DNA of 64,000 nt. It comes from Epinephelus fuscoguttatus. Lineage: Eukaryota > Chordata > Actinopteri > Perciformes > Serranidae. A model generated the notes under the pieces. It saw nothing but the letters and a program-made list of their open reading frames with translations. It searched no databases and was not told the origin of the DNA. Both the position numbers and the translations under genes were made by a program. The stretch spans positions 33,207,839-33,271,838 of the forward strand of contig NC_064757.1 of the NCBI RefSeq assembly GCF_011397635.1. Reading direction: 5' to 3'. Within the stretch, counting starts at the first letter, position 1; the number at the start of each line of letters is the position of its first letter. This document shows, piece after piece, positions 1 to 12,600 of the stretch.

Positions 1-320
1 AAACCATTTATTTGTTCAATCATTTTCGTAACTGCTCATCCTGTTAGAGGTCGCAGGGGGCTGGAGCTTATCCCAGCTGACACTGGGAGAGGTGGGGTAC
101 ACCCTGGACAGGTCACCAGACTATCACAGGGCTGACACATAGAGACAGACAACTATTCACACTCACATTCACACCTACGGACAATTTAGAGTCACCAATT
201 AACCTGCATGTCTTTGGACTGTGGGAAGAAGATGGAGTACCTGGAGAAAACCCATGTTGACACGGAGAGAACATGCAAACTCTACACAAAGGGGCTCCCC
301 CACCCCGGGGGAAACCAATA
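1..320 (-). repeat. tRNA-derived teleost SINE, truncated copy
   Basis: The sequence matches the body of the full-length SINE at 58365-58727 along most of its length, including the stretches 'cccagctgacac' and 'catgtctttggactgtggg'. It is in the same orientation as that copy, so the SINE itself reads on the minus strand. The tRNA-like head is missing or decayed. Confidence 0.8.
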
Positions 321-374
321 TATAAAAATACTTAAAGAAACCCCACTGCTCTTAAAAATGTAACACGACTTTAT

Positions 375-545
375 GGCCATGCTAGCTGCTCTATGAGTCT
401 GTACACAATGGTCAGCATGCTAACATGCTAATACTTAGCAGGTATAATGTCTTCCATGTTCACCACCTTAGTTTTGCTTTATAGCATTCTAACATTTGCT
501 AATTAGTAGCCTAGCAAACAGAAAGTAAAGCCGAGGCTGATGGGA
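375..545. repeat. Dispersed 'gcatgctaac' repeat fragment
   Basis: The block has repeated 'cagcatgctaac/catgctaat' words and resembles, in the opposite orientation, the block at 4565-4900. This looks like a decayed dispersed repeat; its family is not resolved. Confidence 0.45.
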
Positions 546-566
546 ATGTCAAGTGTCAGTATTTTA

Positions 567-1012
567 TTCATCCATTCATTTCTAACTGCTTATCCAAAGC
601 TGGGTTAACGAGGGCAACAGGCTGAGCAAAGCATTACAGATGTCCCTCTACCCGGCAACGCTTTCCAGCTCCTCCTGGGGGACCCCAAGGCGTTCCCAGG
701 CCAGATGAGATATGTAATCCCTCCAGCGTGTTCTGGGTCTACCCCAGGGCCTCCTACTAGCGGGACACCTCTAACAGAAGGCACCCAGGAAGCATCCTGA
801 TCAGATGCCGAACCACCTTAACTGACCCCTTTTGATGCAAGGGGGAGCAGCGGCTCTACTCCGAGCTCCCTCTGGATGTCTGAGCTCCTCACCCTATCTC
901 AAAGGCTGAGCCCAGCTACCCCATGAAGGAAACTCATTTCGGCTGCTTGTATCTGCAACCTCATTCTTTCAGTCACTACCCAGAGCTCATGACCATAGGT
1001 GAGGGATGGGAT
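567..1012 (-). mobile_element. Rex3/RTE-like LINE 3' end
   Basis: On the minus strand this is a second copy of the LINE segment at 55367-55900. It shares words such as 'ttccagctcctcc' and 'gttctgggtctacccc', and both end in a GATG-type tail ('atccattcattt' here on the plus strand). Only the C-terminal reverse-transcriptase region and the 3' end are present, with broken frames, so it is a typical dead-on-arrival 5'-truncated insertion. Assignment to Rex3/RTE rests on the GATG-like tail and remembered protein words, not on a search. Confidence 0.65.
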
Positions 1013-2845
1013 GTAGATGGACCAGTAAATCGAAAGATTTATTAGAACCCTAAATATTAGACAAATTGAAATTTAGACTTGATGGTTACACTAAAGGAAA
1101 ATCAATCAATCAAATGCCCCCAATAGAGGTACTGCAAAAAGAACCAGCGAGCTTTCACTTACTAGCAATTCAGAAGTAGAAATGATGGATCCAGGAAACT
1201 TTTCACCACAGTTTTATAACTTACTGGCATGTAATTATCTATATATGCCAACAAGATTACAAAACACTCACCAGCCTTGGGGCTACGGACTAGCCAGACT
1301 ACACACTGTGCTGTACCTTTTACTGTTACATATCTGTGTTTTAATTTTGTGTTGTCTACTGTAATAATGCGTTTTCTTAAACGTTTATTTTTTACGTTAT
1401 TAACTCTGCATCTGATCACCAGTCTCTACCCTGATGGAAAGTATGGTGGTATAGTCTCTGAGAATCACACGTTGGTGGTGACAAACCTCACCTTACACCA
1501 ACTCAGCCACACCTCTGTGCCTGTGAACATTTTAACTGAGTGAAGTGTGACCTTCAGCGGGGGTCTTGCTTTATATTTCTTTTTTTCTTTTAATTGTTTA
1601 AAGGAAGTCTTCACCACAGACACTTTTGCACAAAGTCTTCTGCGAAGTCTGAAGTCTAGTCTGGTCACATATTTGCAGGCGAGACATCTTTCGACACATA
1701 AGTCTGCCAGGAAGACGTCATTCTGCATCTACTGACATGTTACACAGAAACTTAGATAAAATCAAGTAGTGGCAGCCTGGGTACACTGAACTCACCATGG
1801 GAACTGGCATTATATCAGGGACATATATGGCAATATTTACAGTGTTACATATCTCAGGAGGTTACAGCATAACATACATGAAACAAAACATTAATTACAT
1901 TTATTAATTTTACATTTTACATTTATTACAATTATTAAGTTACATGAATAAATAAATAAGTGTTAATAAGTCCAACGTGCACATTATTTGTTTCCAAAGT
2001 GAGCTTCTTGCAAAATCAAACCTTCTACAGCAATGAGAAAACATTCTCCTGAGCCTGAACACAAAGTCTTGCTTCTTTCCACTGGTTATGAAAAACATTT
2101 ATTTCAACAGCAGAACATAGTAAGAGTTTGGCATCTAGATTCCGACCTCATCACTCCCTGCAGGTATGTTTACATGAGAAACTTGGGAGTGATGATTAAA
2201 TGTGCAGGTGGACGCTGGGGTGGAGGTCGAGAGCGAGCAGCAGTAGTGATGCAGGGCAGCAGCGGCATAGACAATGCAAAGGGAGAGCTGGGAAGATTTT
2301 GCAGCTCAAAATGGATCGCCAAATTGGGAGGGTGTGACGCATGAGTGTCGCTCCCTTTGTACTGAAAAAACACCCTCTGCCTGATGCTTTCAAGGTGCTA
2401 CAGAAATTACATAATTATTGTCATTAGCACAATTTTTCACCGATGTCCCCACAGTCTTTTAATGTTGATGCCAGAGTCACTCTGAGCCGTGTGTGACTGG
2501 AGGATGACACTTCTGTTTGTAACTTGAGGTATTTTCTGTACTATTTTCACATGAAAATCCTGTTGTCCCTTTTCAAATCATCACAAAATAACCTTATTAG
2601 CAGTAAAACAAAACTAAAACAAAACAAAAAGGTTCCGTCACGTCTTGATAATGCATTTAACCTTTAAATCTTTGCCCACTTTGATTGTGGTTTGTTGCTT
2701 CTCATTGTGGTTAGTTCAGAGAAGCAGAGAGGAAATGTGCATTCTCTAAGCAGTGACATTACCAAGAAAATAAGCCACTTGTATGTGAACACGGTTGTTA
2801 CACAGGTCAAGAGCTTTCACCCACAATGTTCAGTGAAATTGATAA
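1013..2845. other. Intergenic DNA, no gene seen
   Basis: This stretch lies downstream of the cdc20b stop codon. Open frames here are short and mutually overlapping and show no domain or splice context. An A/T-rich block with TTAATTA-like words lies at 1885-1980. Part of the right end may be cdc20b 3' UTR. Confidence 0.6.
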
Positions 2846-5800
2846 TTACGTGTCCCAGATGAGAAACTGCTGGTCAGCTCCAGCAGAGAAAATCTGAGTG
2901 CCGTCGGGGTTCAAGGCCAAGTGCAGGACTCGATTAGAATGACCTGAAAATGAAACAACGTGATTAAACGTTGATGTTAAATAACTTCTACCCCTTATTA
3001 AACAGAGGTGAGTCAATGGTTAATTTCACCACTATGATAGAGTAACAAAGAAGTACTAACTTTGACAAAGATTTCACATTGAGACGTCAAAAACACCGGA
3101 CCATGATGCTCTCCGTCTAGTTTCACTCACATATTATAATGAGCATCACATCAAAATACAAAGTTTTGGCAACCTGCCCATTTCAGTGCACTTACTCAAC
3201 AGTAAATCAGGAAGCAATACAAAAAATAGGACATTACAAATCAAAGTTCTCCTAGCAACCACAACCGCCTAACAGATACTCACTGTCAGAACAAAAGAAC
3301 ATATCTTCCCGATCAGAAAGCGGCCGAGATGGACACAAGATCAGACTGACACAACTGCAGTCTTTGAATCTTTAAATAAATAACACTGTTACTGAACATT
3401 TTTCAACTCATTCACATATTTGAAGTGATCTTTGTAGAATTTTTAAAGGCTGTTTCTCACATGTACATCTGTCTTTGCCCCCAACAATTCGCAATACCTC
3501 AGGAAACTGTGACACACCAAATGTAGTGATGTGTTTAATTCATAGTTTCACATTCACTAGAAGTCCAGGACATGAATGAGTCAGCACAATATGTGTATTA
3601 AATGTCTCAGCAAGTTTCCAACTCTCACACTGATGCTGCTGTATTGCTTAGCATATAATCATGCAGTTAATTTATTCCTATGTATTGAGGGCTGTAGTTG
3701 TACATCATATTTTAGCTCCTCTCACCTGTGAGCTGGCAGATGGGGCTGAGGGAGGGTAAGTCCCAGGACCAGCAGTTGACTTGGTGATGAGGAAGGCCAT
3801 GACCTGTGACCAGATATCTCTTCCTCTCAGTCCATCTCAGAGAACAGATCTGCAATAGGAGTCATTATGAATAGTCTGCTTGATTTTTATACACAGTGGA
3901 AATATCTCTGCTAAACTTTGAGCCTTAAGCACCTGTGAGTTTGTGTTGGCAGAGGTCACACAAGTCCCCAAATCTGAGTCCCAGATTCTCAGTTCTCCAT
4001 CTTTCCATCCACCTCCTGTGGCGATCATCTTTCTCTGCCATGGACACCATCCCATTGCCTAAAAACACAAACACAATGGACACAAAAGCACACAATGGTC
4101 AGCGGATTGTGTGGTGGTTTAAACGGACCGCCCAGTGAATAGCTGCAGGATCAACTAACAGTATTATTAAAACCTCTGTAGAATAACAACAGCTAGGCTA
4201 AATCTTTCACTATACCAACCAGTGAAGTGACGCTCATGTTTGCACAAGCTACAACTAGTCATCATCAAGCCATACACCAGAACACACAGTTGTTTGCAAC
4301 ATATGACTCAACTGTGTCATCCCGTTATGAATGATGAAGGTGTTCCTTTGCAGATATTATTCTCCCTCTGACTGGCTAGTATTCCTTATCTTTGTTGGTT
4401 GGATTGGTTTGGTTTAGGCAAGAGGAGTGAGATTGGTTATGGTTAGGGCAAGAACGTCAGGGTAAGCCAGTCAGAGGCAGAGTAAGGTAGAGTAGGGTGG
4501 GTCGTGCCTTTACCCTGCTAGGAAACGTAAATGTGCTTAGGTGTGGGAGCTGTCCATCATCAACCACTGAGGTATGTTAACAACTACTGGATGGATTGCC
4601 ATGAGATTTGGTGCAGACGCTCATGTTCCTCTCAGGGTGAATTGTAGTGAGTGCGTTTTCGGCTGGCACCACTTTCATATCAAAATTTCAGTTAGTCTAA
4701 TACTTCATGATCGAACATTAGCATGCTAACAAGCTACTGTAAGAAGGTGAACATGGCAAATATAACTCTATAAACATCAGCATGTTAATAGTGTCATTTT
4801 GAGCATGTTAGCACACTGACATTAGCTCAATCAATTAGCTCAAATCAAGACAGAGCACACCACCACAGCTGGTGTGGCTGTAGACTCTTAGCCTCTGCGA
4901 ATCGTACACATCCAACAGAGGGTCTTCCCTCTCTATTTCACTTAGACTGTATTTAATGTCGCCTCACAGCAAGAGAGTTCTGGGTCTGAACCTGCTGGTT
5001 GGCAGGGGCCCTACTCAGTGGTTGATGAGGTGGGTGTACTGCTAGGTAGATAGGTAGGTTACCGATGAGGAAGTAGGCATACTCACCTATATAGTACAAT
5101 GGCTTTATAGCTGATCAGTGGGTTTACTGTAACTGGATAGAAAAACAAGTGGGTATACCGTGTAAACCTGAGTATACCCTCCACTACACCACTGGCCCTA
5201 CTGCGTGGACTTAGCATGTTCTTCCTGTTGGGTTCTCTGGCTTCCTCCCACAGGACAAACACATGCAGGTTAGGTGCTGACACACCAGGAGGCCAATGTT
5301 GGGCTGTCAGTGAGCGTCTGTCACCCTAGTTTTTGCGGTGTGTCCCGCACCGTTGGCACTAGTCAGCATGAAAGGTTGTCTGTCTGTCAGTCCTGTGATA
5401 GTCTGGCAACCTGTCCAGGGTGTACCTCAGCTAGGATCGGCTCCAGCCCACGCCCAACCCTTAATAGGATAAGCTGCTACAGAAAATGGATGGATGAATG
5501 TATTAAACTATGGATGTAGCCACTGTGACATCACCCATTGGTTTGTGAACTCCTGTTTTAAAGCCTTGAGTCTGACATTTTGACCGTCGCCATCTTGGAT
5601 TTTTGGAGACAGAAGTTACCTGAAGATACCACATTTGAATGGATTTAGTAGCTGAGTTATATAAATGATTACTTCATGATTTCCAATCATGGAGTATACA
5701 CTATACACTGACCTTAACAGCACTGGGCTGTTTCATGACAGTGATTGGCTGATGTGACCTTGTGAGCCCTGCGATGTCACTATTCCATACACAGAGGAGG

Positions 5801-6640
5801 CCTTCTGTGGAGCCACTGGCGAGCCAGTCGTCTCCTGGTGACCACTGAAGGCTGCAGATTGCCTCCTTCTGGACAGCTGTGCCCACCAGAGCTGTTTGAG
5901 CCCGAGGGTCAAGGTGATGGATACGTCCGAGAACAGAGCCACTGTAAGATGGTGGAAACTATCATTACCCTCAATGAGTACTATACACTTCATATTCATA
6001 CTAATGTGGTGCCGTTTTTACCCCAGCTATATTTCCTTTTGCTAAAGCATTAAACCAGTATAGATCTGTAGATGTTATTCCTGCTTTCATGAAGTTTACA
6101 GAGTTAAGTATGATATTGAAATACTTCATAACCCTCATTTTGTGTCGAGGGAACACACACCTGCTGAGTAACTGCTGCTTCCAGGAAAGCGCTCCGACCA
6201 CAGACATGTGTGGGGGCAGACATCTCATATTCTGGTGTTCAACATCCCACAGCTACAAAGTCAAAAAGAGAGACACACCACAAACAGTCATCCTGCTGAT
6301 TCAACTAGGTGTTACCCTTCCCCTCACACAGGCACCCCATACCACAGCCTGTATGAATCAGTTTCCACCCTCTTTGTTCTCATTTACTTTAAGCTGCAGA
6401 GCATTTACCTGTATCTCCCCTCGCCTGGTCCCAACGCAGAGAGTTCTGCCATCTCTGCTCCAGCTCAGACACGAGATGGACTGAGTCTGATGGTGTACTC
6501 GTGCAGGTTGTGGACTCGGGTGCAAATATCCCACCAAAGCACCAGTTTCTGAATTCCAGAGGTAAACAGAAGAGCCCAGTGCTAATGCAACCATACCATT
6601 ACAACTGCAGTCGAGAAGGTAAGTGTCTGAATGGGGAGAG

Positions 6641-6699
<59 letters not shown>

Positions 6700-9600
6700 G
6701 CTACAGAGGCGACACTGAGTCAAGTACTGACAACACAATGAGACTTTACAGAATAATAGAAGCATGCTCTGCCACACATGATGTGTTTATTAATCAAAAC
6801 AACAGTCTGAGATGTTTGTTTTCTTTCAACAGCGGGGTCATGTGACCTTATGAAGTCAGAAAAAAATAGTGGGACCTTCTGGATGATTCCTTAAAGCTTA
6901 GTACAGAAGACACCAACACACACCCCACCACCATCAGTTAATTTTTCCCAAAAACTAAAAATAAAGTCTCTTAATTTTTCCCTTTTTCTTTTTTCAGTGC
7001 ATATATATATTGTTTATTCAGGTAATGGTTTCATTATATTTTTATTTCCCAACATGCAGCTCTAAATCCTGTTTCAAAGCCTTCTTCACAGTGACACTTT
7101 TCTGTTTGTGGCTTTATTTTTTATTGTTTAATCGGCCTAAGAGTAGTCAAATTTGTCTGTCAAAGTCAGTTCAAAAAATATTGAAATAAGCTCATAAAAT
7201 ATCCATCCAATATAAAGTTTTAGAATTTAAACTTTCCCTTAAGTGCCTAAACCCACAAATTCATAAAAAATACAGAGGACTTGTAATCAAGCAATTTCCT
7301 CCTGTTTAAAAAGCGTTTGCTAGAAACAGTGTCCAGCTGTTTTAGAACATTTCCAAGTATTTTAGTAACATGAAAACTCTGGGCTTCAGGCGGAGTTTCA
7401 CAGAAAGGATGGATAGAGCGAAAAGTATTGAGAGTCAGTCTTGGTTGAGATTTGTTGACCAAAAGAAAAAAACGCAAAAAAAACAAACCCAACAATAAGA
7501 AACCCAGAATAACACCAGCCTTGTCCGTTCAAACACAGACACAGAAAAAGAACATAGACTCAGTTTTCTGTTGCAGTATTTTTATCTTCTCTTACAGTAG
7601 TCGTCCAGCAGCGACGGTGCTGCCAGCTTCACCACTGACTTTCCCTGCAGACTCACAGAAGCTTCTTCCAGAACAGCAAACGGCTGCAAAGCATGTCTTC
7701 TCTCATCAGAGCCTGCAATGGAAAAATATTACATAAAACACAGTTACACAAAGCACTGTAAGAATGTAGTAAAGGAGAAACATTCATGCTGTACCAGCCT
7801 GTTGACCATTTCCAGGTTCTTGAACGGCAGCTCTCCACACCCACCCCTGCAATAAAAATGTTCTCTTAAGATTTAGTCTTTACGTGATGTTTATATTCAT
7901 TTTTCAAACACATCTTTTTCTGATAGAGTCATGCCATGTTTCACGTATAGTATTTTGCTGGTGTTATCTCTGTTCTAGCTGTACTGTACATGTGGGTATA
8001 ACTGGGTTATGTTTTGTACCTGGTCTTGTCGAACACTTTTCAACATTATCACTGATATGATCATGATCATGTAATAGACAGCCTGCACCAGGAAGTGTAA
8101 AACCTACTATAAAACCTATAATGTTGATTTGTTTATGTACTATGTTGTATGTTTTATTTCTATGGCTGCAGTATGGGTGCAGGGCCCAAGATGAATTTAC
8201 CTCTCTGTAGGGCAACAAAGTTAATCTTGATCTTGATCTTGATACTGAAACGTCTTTTGTTTTAGTGCAGGCAAAAAAAAACAAAGAAAAAAAAATCAGT
8301 GGCACAGGTACAAGTTCCTTAAACAAACCTGTTCTGGGGCAATTCCTGAGGCAGTGAAGGTATGAGGTGTGTTTGGTGGTGTGATGGCCCCACAGTGGGA
8401 CGCTCCTCCCACCAACACTAGAAGAAGAGATGATATCTCAGAAAACATGACATCACAAAACAGTGCTGTGATGAATCCACACAGTGAGACAGCTGCACAT
8501 AATGCTGATGATCACAAAGAGTGGATGCATGAGGGTTTGTAGCCCTGATGTTACCTGCAGTTGTTTGGTAATGGAGTACATGTACTAATTAAATGTATTC
8601 TAACAACAAAACAAAAATAAATCTGACATTTTGACTGATGACAGATTCAATGTTGATACTATTTTAGGAGATTAAACAGATTCTGCTGGTGATTTATCAG
8701 TCTGTTTTCATTTATTCTAATAAAAACTGATATTGTTTTAACAATCAGCCATGAAATATGGTGTCAGGCATGGTATTTACAGCTGCTTGCTCAGCTGTGA
8801 CATGCAACACTGACCCCTGTAACATCTGAAGCATGCTGTCAATATATTGACATATAAATTACACAAGCATTTTGTAGCATTATTGCAGTGTTTTATATTA
8901 ATCATAAAAACAATGAAGCCTATACCCTGTAAAAAGCCATTTTCATCCTCTAACATAGCCTATAGGTGGAACTTAAGGCAGTCGGTTTATTGAGGCCTAC
9001 AGTAGGATTGTGGCAAAGACCAAAACATTTTTTAAATGAAGTGATTAAAACTTTAAAATCATGTTTGCGTGCAGGCCTGTATTTCTCAAAAATAGCAAAG
9101 TAATTTAAAGAAAGTTTGGGCAATTCCCCTCCGATAACTGTCTTTGATGGTGTGTGTGGTGGGTGTTTGATGAATATCACAGACAGGCAGGTCTTCATTC
9201 TTCAATGAGGTGGTGTGATGTTTTAAATACCTTGACTGTGTCCATTCAGGACTTTCTGTGCTGTCTCATGGTGTCTCGGTGGAGAATCCAGCTCCAGCCT
9301 CTGACAGACTGTATCAAACTCAAAGCTGGGCTCATGCTGCCGCCCAGTGGCCAGAGGTGTACTGGCTGCAGGACCATCTCTATCACTGCTGCTCCGCCGG
9401 ATGATCCTCCTCCTGAACCGCTTGTAGGAGGCGTAGTGGGCGTTGTTTTGTGCCTGAGGAGACAGAAAGCAAAAAAGAAAATTATTTGTCATTCTGAATA
9501 TATACTACTTTTTTTTAATATTCATTTATTTATCTGTTTATATTAGGCTGGTGTGGACAGTTTGAGTGCACGTTGGCTGCTGTTAATGTACCTATGATGC

Positions 9601-12600
9601 CTGATCTTCTCCCAACTTTACCCCCCACCCCACGGGCCCCCAATCCAACCACACTGCCTGCACTGTCTATATTTACGCCCCTGATGACCTTTAACACTGA
9701 TCAAACATGCTTTCTCACTCCATATTTAAAAACACAACAGCAAACATGTTCAAAATTTATCTTAGAAATTATACTCAAGGTAAAAAGGGTTTAACATCAT
9801 CTGGAAAATACTACGTGTTCATCTGAAATACTTCTCTGTGCTCTGAAGCATTGGCGCTTGAAGACATAGAAGGCTTACACAACAGGGAGGAACTGCAGGG
9901 CTCAGGCTTTGAAACATGAAATCTTCATACAAACACAACAATGTCAGAGCCAGGACGAATCTTTAAATTTTAAAGACTTAATAAACTTAAAAAAATGTTT
10001 TTGTTGTTAAAACAGGCTCAATGTACTGTTTAGTTTCACTTTCAAACACTTAAATAAAGGTTTAAATGGCTAAATTTGGATTTATAAATACTTTCTTTCT
10101 TTAAATTCTTTGAGTTTTTATTAATATAACTGTAGATACCAAAGTGCAGATTTTCCCAGTAAACAGGCCAAGGCTCTCGCAGTGCAAACTCCAAATCAGG
10201 CGTGTCAAACATACAGCCCAGGGGCCAGAACTGGCCTGCCAAAGGGTCCAATCTGGCCCACGAGATGACTTTGCACATCTAATATTGATGCACTTGCGAA
10301 GACTGAGAGTTTTCAGGAACAGTGTGAACGGTGAGTAGATACTTAATGTGAAATGACCACAATACAGCTCTCTGAAATAACAATGAATACTTACTGTGGT
10401 CATATCTAAAGATATTGAACACTGTGCAAAAACATGTCAACCAGCAGCTTCGATACAAAAGAATCTGTGTCAGACTTTTGTCTTAAAACAATATGGGTGG
10501 AATACTGGTGTCGAGGCACTGACAAGACTTCAGACTGTAAATGGTTTGTAAGGCAGGGGATGATTTAACATGCTTCTTCAATAGCTTCAACTTTAATGGA
10601 AAAGTATGGAAAAAGTCACATGTAATGACAGTGAGTGGTAGACTGAGTGAATGTGAAAAAAATGAGACATACTGTTGAATTTGCCATAATGTTTCTGTGG
10701 ATATTGCAGGCTGTTCATCATTTGTTTTGTAAATAGATGGACGTTTTCAGAATGAACTTCTTCACACTTAAAAGGGGTATTACGCAGTGGTTTTACTGGT
10801 CCAAACTGGGCTGCATGTCGCCCCTGAACTGAAATGAGTTTGACACCCCTGCTCTAAATGTTCTCCTTGTCTCAAAGGAAGTAGCACCAGGCTTCCTGTC
10901 ATAATGTTCCCTAACTTTACTGAGCTGTTTTCCACTGATCCGCCCAGAAACTTCCTCCAGGAGCCCCTGCTCCGTCCTCAGCTCCTTCTTCCTCCTCCAA
11001 GATGGAGGCCTTAGGGGGCTACCCTACCAAGTCCTCCAACCCTAAAGCGAAGAAGTTAGGGGTGCTGCTGAGCATGACAGTGGGTGTCGGGTGTTTGTTC
11101 CTCCTGCAGACTCAGCTGATGAAGCCCAGAAAGCCAACAGATTTTTATTCTTTCGAGGCGAAAGACGCGAAGGGGAGGTCGGTGTCTCTGGAGAAGTACC
11201 GAGGAAAAGTAAGTCCACATCATCACCAGTCCTGTCAGCATGAGGAGAAATCTGTGCAAACTCTGTCCAGCTTATCCATCGTCAGCTGACTTTGTGTTTT
11301 AATACATGAGACGTTTTTATTGTAGTATTTTAGAAGTAATCACACCCTGTGTTTCCCTCTCCTGTGCAGGCGTCTTTGGTTGTAAACGTGGCGAGTCACA
11401 GCGAGCAGACGGAGGCGAACTACTTGTCTCTGCAGGAGCTGCACCGGGAGCTGGGCACCTCTCACTTCAACGTCCTGGCCTTCCCCTGCGGTCAGTTCGG
11501 GGACACGGAGAAAGGGAACAGCCGGGACATCGAGGCTTTCGCCAAGTCCACCTATGGCGTCACCTTCCCCTTCTTCAGCAGAATCAAAATAATGGGCTCA
11601 GAGGCTGACCCTGCCTTCAAGTTCCTCACAGGTCAGCACCTAACCACCCCTGTCTGATGTGCACCATGGCGCACTAAGAACACAAAAACATGCAGGGAAA
11701 GTACCCCAGCACTATGATCAGTCTGTATTTGCATTACTTTTGTGATAAAATTATGGCTGGGTGATTTATGGCTAAACTTAGGCAGCTGTCTGACAGGAAG
11801 TACACTCTGAACCTAGCTTTCACTGCACCACACTTTTCTACAGGGCCGCAGCTAAAGATCAATTTTAAGATCAAGTAATCCGTCAAATTTCAAATCAGTT
11901 CACTGTCTAATCTTTATTAGAGGCCAATCTCTGCATATAAAGCACAGATGCCAAGTTTTCTTTTCTTACTTAGCCTATATTATTCCGTTTATAATGAAAA
12001 AGTCTTTGCATACAAAATACATAATTATGCTTCCTCAGAAGCAAAATGAAAAGGTTCAACTTATATTTATAGACATGCATCTGGAAGAACATTTGGAGAA
12101 CATAGTCTGTGAACTCCTAATGTAATTGAAATGGAAAATCTGGTATTTATTAATGCCTGCCTTGGTTTAAATTTGGGTTTATACCTGTTAGTGATTCTGA
12201 AGTACCTACTTATGGCGTGACATCTTAATGTTGCACCTTACAGCTCTGCAGAAATAATCAATTTTTGATAATAGTGTTAACGTGACTTCAGAAATGTAAA
12301 GTTTAAGAGTTTTCTATCCTTCTGTCTGAACTGTGGTCATATTAAGTGTGAATGTTAGTGTCATGACACTAGGGCTGCAACAGTATGAGATTTTCAGGGT
12401 ATGATAACCATCTCAGAAAATATCAAGGTTTCATGGTATCATGGAATATGATACAATAAAGTTATATAATTAACATTATCAGTTAAATGACCGTTAAAGG
12501 AATAAAAAAAGAGAAGTTTTTTGGTTGAACAGATGCTTTATTATCACTGAAACTTCAAACCATTTTTTAAAGATAGAAGTAAAATGTGTGACAGGTTGTT

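Noticed and set aside
2033-2344. 103-codon plus-strand frame downstream of cdc20b
   Set aside because: No family resemblance, and an equally long frame overlaps it on the other strand.
11056-11608. Other-frame ORFs over gpx8 exons
   Set aside because: Shadows of the gpx8 frame, without independent splice support.
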